The position numbers and the translations under genes are program-made. Below the pieces are notes generated by a model. That model saw nothing but the letters and a program-made list of their open reading frames with translations, did no database searches and was not told where the DNA came from. Below, piece after piece: positions 1-5,180 of a stretch of DNA of 6,682 bases. The stretch comes from JBDKTK01 sp039680225 (GTDB taxonomy: Bacteria > Desulfobacterota > Syntrophia > Syntrophales > UBA4778), in NCBI GenBank assembly GCA_039680225.1, contig JBDKTK010000356.1:1-6682 (forward strand), read 5' to 3'. Position 1 is the first letter of the stretch. The number at the start of each line of letters is the position of its first letter.

Positions 1-477
1 TCGCTGATCTTGTCCTTTTTTGCCCTGCAGACCCTGCCGGTCAATTACGCGGGCGTCCTGCTGATCCTGTTTGCCGTCATTCTTTTCATCGCTGAGATCA
101 AGGTGATCAGCCACGGTATCCTGACAATTGGCGGGATCATATCGCTCGTCCTCGGATCGCTATTGCTCTTTGAATCGCCCGACCCCGCCCTCCAGTTGTC
201 GCTCCAGGTAATGATACCGGCGGTGATCGTCGTCTCTTTGTTCTTTGTCGGGGTGATCTATCTCGCCGTAAGGGCCCAAATGCTCACGCCCCACACGGGA
301 GGCGAGGGCATGATCGGAATGAACGGCGAAGCGGTAACCGACATAGAGAAAAGCGGCAAGATCTTTGTTAACGGCGAGTACTGGAACGCCTTCAGCAAAG
401 AGCCGATTGCCAAGGGTAAAAAGGTGAGGATTGTTTCATTAAGCGGTTTACTGGCCCAAGTCGAAGAAGTAAAATAA
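1..477 (+). CDS. nfeD: NfeD family protein, C-terminal part (5' end outside window)
   Basis: The reading frame is open from base 1, so the gene begins upstream; 158 residues are visible. They show three hydrophobic membrane segments (about residues 16-33, 38-57 and 71-90) and then a soluble tail (about 98-158) with the glycine-rich pattern and VNGEYWNA stretch of the NfeD OB-fold domain. The segment before the first helix (FALQTLPVNYAG) matches the junction seen in long NfeD proteins, where a ClpP-like serine protease domain precedes the membrane part, so the missing half is probably that protease. NfeD proteins work with SPFH/slipin proteins at the membrane; the long form cleaves slipin near its C-terminus. 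The slipin gene follows after 19 bp, which supports this reading. A TTG at base 10 could be read as a start but is internal to the domain and has no ribosome binding site. Whether the protease half is intact cannot be seen. Confidence 0.9.
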   Translation, partial: SLILSFFALQTLPVNYAGVLLILFAVILFIAEIKVISHGILTIGGIISLVLGSLLLFESPDPALQLSLQVMIPAVIVVSLFFVGVIYLAVRAQMLTPHTGGEGMIGMNGEAVTDIEKSGKIFVNGEYWNAFSKEPIAKGKKVRIVSLSGLLAQVEEVK

Positions 478-496
478 CAACCCGGGAGGAAAGGAA

Positions 497-1246
497 ATGT
501 ATCCACTCATTGTTCTCATAGTACTGGTCATTATGTTTTTAGCTGCGGCAATACGGATCCTCAATGAGTACGAAAGGGCGGTCATTTTCCGCCTGGGCAG
601 GATAATCAATCAGAAAGGCCCCGGTTTGATCATCCTCATACCCATAATCGACCGCATGGTGAAGGTCGACATGAGGACGATAGCCATGGACGTACCCTCG
701 CAGGACGTCATCACCCGGGACAACGTTTCGATCAAGGTAAGCGCGGTCATCTACTTCCGGGTGGTCGACGCCAACCGGGCAGTCATCGAGGTCGAGAATT
801 TCCTTTATGCGACTTCGCAGCTTTCCCAGACCACCCTGCGCAGCGTCTGCGGACAGGTGGAACTCGATGAGATCCTTTCGGAGCGGGAGAAGATCAACCT
901 CCATATCCAGGAAATCCTGGACCGCGGCACCGATCCCTGGGGAATCAAGGTGACCCTGGTGGAAGTGAAAAATATCGATCTTCCCGAAGAGATGAAACGC
1001 GCGATCGCCAAGCAGGCCGAGGCCGAGAGGGAGAGGCGGGCGAAGGTCATCAATGCGGAAGGCGAATTCCAGGCCGCCCAGAAGCTGTCCGACGCGGCGG
1101 AAGTAATCTCCCATCAGCCCATAGCGCTCCAGCTTCGTTACCTTCAGAGCCTTGTCGTTATTGCAGCTGAGAACAACTCGACTACAATTTTCCCGGTGCC
1201 GATTGATATGTTCAAACCTTTTATAAGTATGCTGGAAAAGAAATAA
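497..1246 (+). CDS. Slipin family (SPFH/band 7, stomatin-like) membrane protein
   Basis: A 249-residue protein, the usual slipin length. An N-terminal membrane segment (residues 2-19) is followed by the band 7/SPFH domain (about 20-175), with typical stretches YERAVIFRLGR and LPEEMKRAIAKQAEAERERR. A charged, alanine-rich coiled-coil region (about 165-205) comes next. The C-terminus has the hydrophobic motif STTIFPVPIDMF (228-239), where slipins are cut by the NfeD partner protease. Slipins oligomerise on the inner membrane and organise membrane microdomains; their precise role in bacteria is still loosely defined. The ATG start has a strong Shine-Dalgarno GGAGGA at 485-490, six bases upstream. 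The gene lies 19 bp behind nfeD, the classic partner arrangement, and is very likely cotranscribed with it. The long minus-strand frame across this gene is a shadow. Confidence 0.95.
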   Translation: MYPLIVLIVLVIMFLAAAIRILNEYERAVIFRLGRIINQKGPGLIILIPIIDRMVKVDMRTIAMDVPSQDVITRDNVSIKVSAVIYFRVVDANRAVIEVENFLYATSQLSQTTLRSVCGQVELDEILSEREKINLHIQEILDRGTDPWGIKVTLVEVKNIDLPEEMKRAIAKQAEAERERRAKVINAEGEFQAAQKLSDAAEVISHQPIALQLRYLQSLVVIAAENNSTTIFPVPIDMFKPFISMLEKK

Positions 1247-1265
1247 CAGCTTAAATCCGAATTTT

Positions 1266-1271
1266 AAGGAG
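1266..1271 (+). promoter_or_regulatory. Ribosome binding site that decides the start of the small membrane protein
   Basis: AAGGAG stands six bases before the ATG at 1278 but only two before another ATG at 1274 in a different frame. The spacing favours 1278, whose product is a coherent membrane protein; the frame from 1274 gives a charged, non-homologous-looking product. Confidence 0.8.
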
Positions 1272-1277
1272 TTATGA

Positions 1278-1595
1278 ATGCAGGCCAAAGAGAAGACAAG
1301 AATCCTGACGGGAGGGTTGATCCTGATTACGGTCGGCGCTTTGATCCTGCTGAATCAACATACCGATTACGGTTTCAGCCGGACCTGGCCGGTCTTCCTG
1401 ATAGTGATTTCGGTCGGGACGCTCATCCAGCGCTACCAGGATATCGGCGGCTGGCTGATCGGCATTGCCGGAGTGGTCTTCCTTGTCATGAAAAACTGGT
1501 TTACAGCTTATGAAAAATTTGCCTATTACGGTTTGCCGTTACTCCTGATTGTCCTGGGCGTTTTCATGTTTTTCAAAAAAACGAAGAAGTATTAA
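1278..1595 (+). CDS. Small membrane protein with LiaF-like transmembrane (DUF5668-type) region
   Basis: A 105-residue, very hydrophobic protein with about four membrane segments (roughly residues 8-25, 36-51, 57-72 and 82-99) and a lysine-rich C-terminal tail. The pattern GGLILITVGALILLNQ followed by TWPVFLIVISVGTLI is typical of the LiaI/LiaF transmembrane region (DUF5668-like), found in cell-envelope stress proteins such as LiaF and in many stand-alone small proteins. The C-terminal cytoplasmic/extracellular domain of true LiaF is absent, so LiaF function should not be assumed. It follows the slipin gene by 31 bp and precedes the phosphatase by 7 bp, so it is probably in the same transcript. 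Placement behind nfeD-slipin suggests a membrane-related role, which is an inference. Confidence 0.8.
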   Translation: MQAKEKTRILTGGLILITVGALILLNQHTDYGFSRTWPVFLIVISVGTLIQRYQDIGGWLIGIAGVVFLVMKNWFTAYEKFAYYGLPLLLIVLGVFMFFKKTKKY

Positions 1596-1602
1596 AGAAT
1601 TT

Positions 1603-2298
1603 ATGGGTGATGAATTCAAGGAAAGGGGCGGTCTTCCGCCCCTCGTTATTTGTGATTTTGACGGGACGATCAGCCGGCGCGACGTGGGCCACGAGGTCCT
1701 GAAGCACTTCTCGGGAAGCAGGTGGGTCGAAATAGACACGGCTTACCGCAAAGGGGAAATGGGCTCCATGGACGCCTATACCCTGATCGCCTCTTTTATC
1801 AAAATCGACCCGGATGAACTGCGCTCCTTTCTCGACAGCCATGCCGAGCTGGACCCCGGGTTTAAAAAGTTTTACGAGTTCTGCGACGCTGCCGGCATGG
1901 ACGTCAAGATTGTTTCGGACGGACTTGATTTTTATATTCAGGATATCCTCTCCCGCAACGGCCTCGCGCAAATAGATTATTATGCCAACAGCCTTGTCAT
2001 CGGCGACGACCACTCCGTGTCGATCGGCTTTCCCCACAGCAACGGCGAATGCCGTAAATGCGGCACCTGCAAGAGCAATATCCTCGCCGCTTTAAAAGAC
2101 AAGTACAGCCGCGTAATTTATATCGGGGACGGCTACTCGGATGTGTGCCCCGCAAAGTCCGCAGACTTGGTCTTCGGGAAAAAGACCCTCTACCTCAAGT
2201 GCCGGGAAAACGGCACGGACTGCATCCTGTATTCGGCATTCGAAACCATCCATGACATTCTGAAAAACGGGAACCATGAGCGGCAACCCCAGAAATAA
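1603..2298 (+). CDS. MtnX-like HAD-IB family phosphatase
   Basis: A 231-residue HAD-superfamily hydrolase. Motif I is DFDGT at 18-22 (nucleophile D18, general acid D20), motif II is S105 in IVSDG, the motif III lysine is probably K157, and motif IV is GDGYSD at 175-180. The overall pattern (LDPGFKKFYEFC, SDGLDFYI, and a cysteine-containing segment before K157) is that of MtnX-like phosphatases, related to phosphoserine phosphatase and to the enzyme of methionine salvage acting on hydroxy-keto-methylthiopentenyl phosphate. No other methionine-salvage gene is nearby, so the substrate is open and the symbol mtnX is withheld. C150, C153 and C156 form a CxxCxxC cluster next to K157. The ATG at 1603 is chosen: the frame is open further up, but the upstream part overlaps the previous gene and lies outside the domain. 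The Shine-Dalgarno is weak. The 3' end overlaps radC by 23 bp. Confidence 0.87.
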   Translation: MGDEFKERGGLPPLVICDFDGTISRRDVGHEVLKHFSGSRWVEIDTAYRKGEMGSMDAYTLIASFIKIDPDELRSFLDSHAELDPGFKKFYEFCDAAGMDVKIVSDGLDFYIQDILSRNGLAQIDYYANSLVIGDDHSVSIGFPHSNGECRKCGTCKSNILAALKDKYSRVIYIGDGYSDVCPAKSADLVFGKKTLYLKCRENGTDCILYSAFETIHDILKNGNHERQPQK

Positions 2299-3202
2299 GA
2301 CTGAAGCAAACGATCATCTGCTGAACATCCTGGCCGAGAGCGCCGCTTATCCGTTCATAAGCCGCAGGGGGAAAATATTTTTCCGTCCCGGCAAAAATCT
2401 TGAAAACCCTTCACGTTTCATTGAACAGCTTTCCCTGACGAGCGATGAGGAGTGCCGGAACGCAAGGCAACTCATATCCGAGCGCCGCGCGCGGATGAGG
2501 CAGACGAGGCCGATCCGTTCCTGGGTGGCGGAGGAACGGCCGCGCGAGATGCTCATGGAAAAAGGCGCGGAGAACCTCAGTCTGGCCAAGCTGCTGGCCA
2601 TCATCCTGCGGACCGGGAAAGAGGGGGCAAGCGCCGAGGAGATCGCCATGCGCCTCCTCAACAGGTTCGGGGACCTCAGGGAAATTGACGCGGCGCGGAT
2701 ATCCGAGATTTGCGAAATAGACGGCATCGGCCCGGCCAAGGCTGCCCAGGTCAAGGCCGCATTGGAGATCGGCAAGAGGATGCTTGTTCAAAAGGCCCGC
2801 AAGGGTTTCAGGCAGATCAGGAAAGTCGAAGACGTGCTCCAGTACGTGGGGGAATCATACGGGCCCTACCTGAGGGACGCCAGGCAGGAGTTTTTCAAAA
2901 TCATCCTCCTCGATATCAAGAACAAGCCTTTGAAGAGCCTGGAGATCAGCAGGGGGAGCGTGAGCGCCAGCATCGTGGACCCCAGGGAGATAATCAAGGA
3001 AGCCTCCGTCAACAGCGCCTCGGCCGTGATCCTCGTTCACAATCATCCCTCAGGTGAGACGGACCCCTCGCCGGAAGACGTCAGGATCACCAGCCAGGTA
3101 AAGGATGCCTGCAAGCTGGTTGGGATCAGGGTCCTGGACCACGTGATAATAGGCAGGGATGTCGAGGATTACTTCAGTTTTGCCGCCCAGAACCTTTTAT
3201 AG
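2276..3202 (+). CDS. radC: RadC family JAMM-domain protein with N-terminal extension
   Basis: A 308-residue protein. Residues 85-308 match RadC (UPF0758): the N-terminal helical ERPREMLMEKGAENLS segment, a helix-hairpin-helix around 147-160 (IDGIGPAKAAQ), and a JAMM/MPN+ domain with E205, H255, H257, S265 and D268 (HNHPSGETDPSPED), the expected metal site. RadC was once linked to DNA repair; that role is disputed and the true activity is unsettled. Ordinary RadC proteins begin a few residues before the ERPRE segment. An ATG at 2495 (M74) would give that normal start but has no visible Shine-Dalgarno. The frame from 2276 has normal-looking codon use and a weak GGGA at 2269-2272, so the longer form is given. 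Its first 73 residues contain a basic FISRRGKIFFRPGK stretch and a charged helix, and match no domain I recognise. The start lies inside the phosphatase gene (23 bp overlap), suggesting translational coupling. Confidence 0.93.
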   Translation: MSGNPRNKTEANDHLLNILAESAAYPFISRRGKIFFRPGKNLENPSRFIEQLSLTSDEECRNARQLISERRARMRQTRPIRSWVAEERPREMLMEKGAENLSLAKLLAIILRTGKEGASAEEIAMRLLNRFGDLREIDAARISEICEIDGIGPAKAAQVKAALEIGKRMLVQKARKGFRQIRKVEDVLQYVGESYGPYLRDARQEFFKIILLDIKNKPLKSLEISRGSVSASIVDPREIIKEASVNSASAVILVHNHPSGETDPSPEDVRITSQVKDACKLVGIRVLDHVIIGRDVEDYFSFAAQNLL

Positions 3203-3370
3203 CCTCATCCGGCAATTTCGCTAAAGCATATTTCTTTTCGAAATAAAATTTGACGTTCATACATTTAATCTGGTATGTATCTGTCAGTTCATTTTCAAAA
3301 TTACCATGCGCTCCAATTAAAAAGGAGCATCCGGGTCCAGATATAATTCTGGAGGAATCAGTTAGGTCGG
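3203..3370. other. AT-rich intergenic stretch downstream of radC with small inverted repeats
   Basis: No convincing protein gene lies here on either strand. Visible structure: TATTTC/GAAATA (3229-3234, 3240-3245); ATACAT/ATGTAT (3259-3264, 3275-3280); GCTCC/GGAGC (3310-3314, 3324-3328); and TCCAGA/TCTGGA (3336-3341, 3348-3353) enclosing TATAAT. The hairpins are short and none ends in a T-run, so no terminator is called here. They may be parts of a structured RNA that ends at the terminator that follows. Confidence 0.5.
3250..3280 (+). promoter_or_regulatory. Weak promoter-like pair in front of the hairpin cluster
   Basis: TTGACG at 3250-3255 (five of six -35 consensus bases) is followed after 18 bases by TATGTA at 3274-3279, which has an extended -10 TG at 3271-3272. 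The -10 itself matches only the first three consensus bases, so the call is tentative. If real, transcription would start near 3286 and reach the terminator ending at 3416, giving an RNA of about 130 nt. Confidence 0.25.
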
Positions 3371-3416
3371 GCCGCCAACTAAACATTTTTAATTGTTTAG
3401 TCGGGCGGCTTTTTTT
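3286..3416 (+). ncRNA. Candidate small structured RNA
   Basis: This span begins after a weak promoter-like pair and ends in a strong intrinsic terminator. It contains hairpins GCTCC/GGAGC (3310-3328) and TCCAGA/TCTGGA (3336-3353). The loop region of the first (CAATTAAAAA, 3314-3323) is perfectly complementary over ten bases to the terminator loop region (TTTTTAATTG, 3386-3395), which would permit a loop-loop contact. I do not recognise a known riboswitch or sRNA family. It could equally be the 3' untranslated end of the radC transcript. The 5' end is a guess. Confidence 0.25.
3371..3416 (+). terminator. Rho-independent terminator
   Basis: GCCGCC (3371-3376) pairs with GGCGGC (3404-3409), and ACTAAACA (3378-3385) pairs with TGTTTAGT (3394-3401). 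One base on one side and two on the other form a small internal loop, and the terminal loop is eight bases. Seven T residues follow directly (3410-3416). The T-run is only on the right, so it works for + strand transcripts. It would end the radC operon about 170 bp past its stop, or a separate small RNA. Confidence 0.85.
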
Positions 3417-3466
3417 ATTTTGGTCCGATGCGACAATACAAGTTTCAGGGATGGATGAAATTTCAT
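3389..3466 (-). CDS. Possible 25-residue basic small protein (speculative)
   Basis: On the minus strand an ATG at 3466 is preceded, six bases upstream, by AAAGGAG (complement of 3473-3479), a near-perfect Shine-Dalgarno with ideal spacing. The frame runs 25 codons to TAA at 3391-3389. The product begins MKFHPSLKLVLSH and continues with a lysine/arginine-rich half; it has no membrane segment. The start site lies in the loop of the 13-bp inverted repeat 3444-3456/3494-3506, and the end overlaps the terminator hairpin. No clear minus-strand promoter was found. It may be a leader peptide, a small basic protein, or chance; homology cannot be judged from so short a frame. Confidence 0.2.
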   Translation of the reverse strand: MKFHPSLKLVLSHRTKIKKAARLNN

Positions 3467-3515
3467 TACAATCTCCTTTACTTAAACATCTGAATCCATC
3501 CCTGAATTTTTTTTT
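3444..3515 (+). terminator. Second terminator-like hairpin with long loop
   Basis: TTCAGGGATGGAT (3444-3456) pairs perfectly over 13 bases with ATCCATCCCTGAA (3494-3506), and nine T residues follow at once (3507-3515). The loop of 37 bases is longer than usual for an intrinsic terminator and holds a 12-base palindrome ATGAAATTTCAT overlapping the stem edge (3455-3466) and CTCCTTT (3473-3479). It stands 28 bp after the first terminator and 33 bp before the next gene. It could be a tandem back-up terminator, an attenuator for the next gene, or the 3' end of a small RNA. Confidence 0.6.
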
Positions 3516-3548
3516 CGGCCACAAAACAGCGGGAGTAATGTTAATATC

Positions 3549-3941
3549 GTGCTATTAGGAAAAACTGCGATCAAGGGAATTTCGGGCATATTCATTTTAA
3601 ACCTTGCCCTGACTGGTCCAATTCAGGCCCTGGAATGTGAAAACGGCAAATTCTTCAACTCGAACACGGGCAGATACGAAATTTGCAGGCCCGGTCCGGA
3701 TTTGAGCGGCTGTAAAGACCTGGGCTCAAGGGGTTACATCAATAAAATCAGGTCCATCTCGGGAGAAGAGACAGAATTAAGGACTTACAAATGCGGAAGC
3801 AAGCTGATTACGATATACATTTTTCTGGATAAGACTGTTTACGGTTATGCCGTTTACCATGAACAGCCGAAAGAAATTCAGTGGTATTGGGATTATGACA
3901 TGGACGGCAATTTCGAAAGCGGCATTAAAATATCATATTAG
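3549..3941 (+). CDS. Small exported protein of unknown function, four cysteines and DxDxDG motif
   Basis: A 130-residue protein that I do not recognise. The N-terminus looks like a Sec signal peptide: lysines at 5 and 9, a hydrophobic core at 11-23, and a plausible cleavage after A27 (IQA|LE). The mature part of about 103 residues has cysteines at 30, 46, 55 and 82, enough for two disulfides in the periplasm. Near the C-terminus WDYDMDGNFE carries D115, D117, D119, G120 and E123, resembling the calcium-binding DxDxDG loop of EF-hand-like or dockerin-like repeats, but only once. The start is uncertain: the GTG at 3549 is used because no ATG is available in frame, but the nearest Shine-Dalgarno-like GGGAG (3531-3535) is 13 bases away. 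A terminator-like hairpin ends 33 bp upstream, so the promoter is unclear. The ribbon-helix-helix gene follows by 29 bp. Confidence 0.6.
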   Translation: MLLGKTAIKGISGIFILNLALTGPIQALECENGKFFNSNTGRYEICRPGPDLSGCKDLGSRGYINKIRSISGEETELRTYKCGSKLITIYIFLDKTVYGYAVYHEQPKEIQWYWDYDMDGNFESGIKISY

Positions 3942-3970
3942 GTTTATACTATTTGAGGAGAAAATAAGCA

Positions 3971-4165
3971 GTGCAGCAATCCAGGATAAAGGGCCCAAAA
4001 CAATCCGGCACAGAGAAGGGTTATCTGAATACCACGATTCCAGTGAATCTGATCAGATCGTTGAGAGTCATGGCCGCCCAGAGGGAATCGCGCATAAATG
4101 ATGTCTTGACAGAGGCCATCCGGGATCTTTTAAAAAAATATGAGACATTGAAGAGAAAGAGTTAA
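3971..4165 (+). CDS. Ribbon-helix-helix (CopG/Arc-like) DNA-binding protein
   Basis: A 64-residue protein with the ribbon-helix-helix fold: a short strand (about 18-23, YLNTTI), helix A (about 25-38, ending VMAAQ), a turn at ESR, and helix B (about 42-57, NDVLTEAIRDLLKKY). The N-terminal 15 residues are basic and probably disordered. Such proteins dimerise and bind operator DNA; many are antitoxins of type II toxin-antitoxin pairs, others are plain regulators. No toxin-like gene adjoins it: upstream is an exported protein and downstream a 230-bp spacer. The start codon is GTG at 3971, with GAGGAG at 3955-3960 ten bases before it. It is probably cotranscribed with the exported protein gene and might regulate it or itself; this is inference. 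Confidence 0.75.
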   Translation: MQQSRIKGPKQSGTEKGYLNTTIPVNLIRSLRVMAAQRESRINDVLTEAIRDLLKKYETLKRKS

Positions 4166-4395
4166 AAATAAAGAGCAGGTTTATTTTTACGGTCTGCTTC
4201 ATATCAGGTCACACATAAATTAATTATCCGGCTGAATTATAACCTCCCGGCTTGGCGCAGCTATTTTACCCTTAATAATCTCTCCGCATTTAAATATCAT
4301 GTCCCTGTTCAGAGCACGTGTGTTCTCGAATATCGTTGAACGTGCTTGGAATATACCCTAACCTTCTTATAAATAAACTTATAAGAGGTGTCACG
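4166..4395. other. Intergenic spacer with inverted repeats before the methyltransferase gene
   Basis: No gene is supported here. A weak repeat AGCAG/CTGCT (4174-4178, 4194-4198) has no T-run after it, so it is not called a terminator. Further right are AGCACGT/ACGTGCT (4313-4319, 4340-4346), containing a CACGTG palindrome at 4315-4320, and CTTATAA/TTATAAG (4366-4372, 4379-4385). Confidence 0.5.
4346..4385 (+). promoter_or_regulatory. Possible promoter for the methyltransferase gene, with flanking inverted repeats
   Basis: TTGGAA (4346-4351) and TATAAA (4368-4373), separated by 16 bases, make a reasonable -35/-10 pair. The inverted repeat 4313-4319/4340-4346 touches the -35, where an operator would be expected. 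The -10 lies inside the 7-bp repeat CTTATAA/TTATAAG (4366-4385), which ends at the ribosome binding site and might fold in the RNA if transcription starts early enough. The inferred start is near 4380. Confidence 0.35.
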
Positions 4396-5172
4396 ATGAG
4401 TTCGAGTGCAAGACCGGTTAAATCCGTGTTACCGGATTCCCGCCATTTTGAGGAAGAGATATGGGAAGCGCTCGATCCCTTTCTTTTCCCCCCAAAAGCT
4501 TTCAAGAATGCCTGCAAAGAGATCGCCGCAATTGTGAAAAAGACAGGCCTGAAGGAAGGCCGTGTGCTGGACCTGGCCTGCGGCCCGGGCCGCCATTCGA
4601 TTCCGCTGGCAAAAAACGGCTTACACGTGACCGGTGTGGACCGGTCATCCTTTCTTCTCGGTAAAGCCAGGGATTATGCCTTTTGCGAGGGCGTCGGTGT
4701 TGAGTTTATCCAGGAAGACATGCGCTATTTTTCCCGGCAGGACTCATATGATCTGGCGCTGAGCCTCTACAGTTCTTTTGGCTATTTCGATGATCCCGCG
4801 GATAATCAGAAGGTTTTAAACTGCACATATGACAACCTGAAAAAAGGCGGGGCTTTTTTTATCGATTTACCGGGGAGGGAAGTCCTCGCCAGGAACTTCA
4901 AAAATTCAGTTCGCAAAAGGGTTCAGAAATTAGGGCAAATTACTGAATACAGGACAATTTACTCGGAATGGAAAAGACTGGGACTGAACTGGAGATTTTA
5001 TCAGGATGAGCAATTAAGGGATTACTCTTTCAGTTTATGGCTTTACTCTGGAGACGAGATAAAGGAAATGTTGACCAAGGCGGGTTTCGCCGCTGTTACC
5101 CTGTACGGGGATTTCGCACTGAAAGCTTACGATGAGAGGGCAAAACAGCTTATAGCTTTTGCTGTAAAGTGA
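4396..5172 (+). CDS. Class I SAM-dependent methyltransferase, substrate unknown
   Basis: A 258-residue protein with the Rossmann-type methyltransferase fold. Motif I is VLDLACGPG (57-65), the acidic residue ending strand 2 is D82 in VTGVDRS, motif III is around QEDMR (106-110), and motif IV is YDLALSLYSSFGYF (118-131). It continues with a KKGGAFFIDLPG strand. The C-terminal end, LYGDFALKAYDERAKQLIAFAVK, matches the closing strands of the Methyltransf_11/25-like group. An insertion of about 50 residues (160-210) between strands probably covers the acceptor pocket. The substrate cannot be told from the sequence or the neighbours. ATG 4396 is chosen with AGAGGTG (4384-4390) upstream; a GTG at 4318 extends the frame but the added residues look non-coding and overlap the inverted repeats. 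The stop is 8 bp from the stop of the converging gene. Confidence 0.9.
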   Translation: MSSSARPVKSVLPDSRHFEEEIWEALDPFLFPPKAFKNACKEIAAIVKKTGLKEGRVLDLACGPGRHSIPLAKNGLHVTGVDRSSFLLGKARDYAFCEGVGVEFIQEDMRYFSRQDSYDLALSLYSSFGYFDDPADNQKVLNCTYDNLKKGGAFFIDLPGREVLARNFKNSVRKRVQKLGQITEYRTIYSEWKRLGLNWRFYQDEQLRDYSFSLWLYSGDEIKEMLTKAGFAAVTLYGDFALKAYDERAKQLIAFAVK

Positions 5173-5180
5173 TTCGGGGT

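Noticed and set aside
539..1288. Minus-strand frame of 249 codons opposite the slipin gene
   Set aside because: It is a mirror shadow of a well-conserved gene, rich in H, D and R as expected of antisense frames, with no start signal.
1549..1602. Upstream extension of the phosphatase to a TTG start
   Set aside because: It would overlap the membrane protein gene by 47 bp, adds residues outside the HAD domain, and has no Shine-Dalgarno.
3336..3353. Perfect TATAAT as a -10 box
   Set aside because: No -35-like sequence stands 16-18 bases upstream (only an A-run), and the TATAAT is the loop of a TCCAGA/TCTGGA repeat.
3174..3524. Minus-strand frame of 116 codons across the region behind radC
   Set aside because: It starts with TTG without a ribosome binding site, runs through both terminator hairpins and the end of radC, and has no recognisable domain. 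The short 25-codon frame inside the same span has a far better start.
3250..3558. Plus-strand frame of 102 codons in the same region
   Set aside because: It covers the promoter-like pair, both terminators and the start of the next gene, has poly-F stretches from T-runs, and lacks a ribosome binding site.
3847..4101. Plus-strand frame of 84 codons between the exported protein and the ribbon-helix-helix gene
   Set aside because: It overlaps both in another frame, and the ribbon-helix-helix frame has a clear fold and a good Shine-Dalgarno.
3971..4165. Type II toxin-antitoxin module
   Set aside because: Only an antitoxin-like ribbon-helix-helix gene is present; neither neighbour resembles a toxin such as RelE, ParE, MazF or a PIN-domain protein.
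4318..4395. GTG start adding 26 residues to the methyltransferase
   Set aside because: The added part lies over inverted repeats and a likely promoter, while the ATG at 4396 has a good ribosome binding site.
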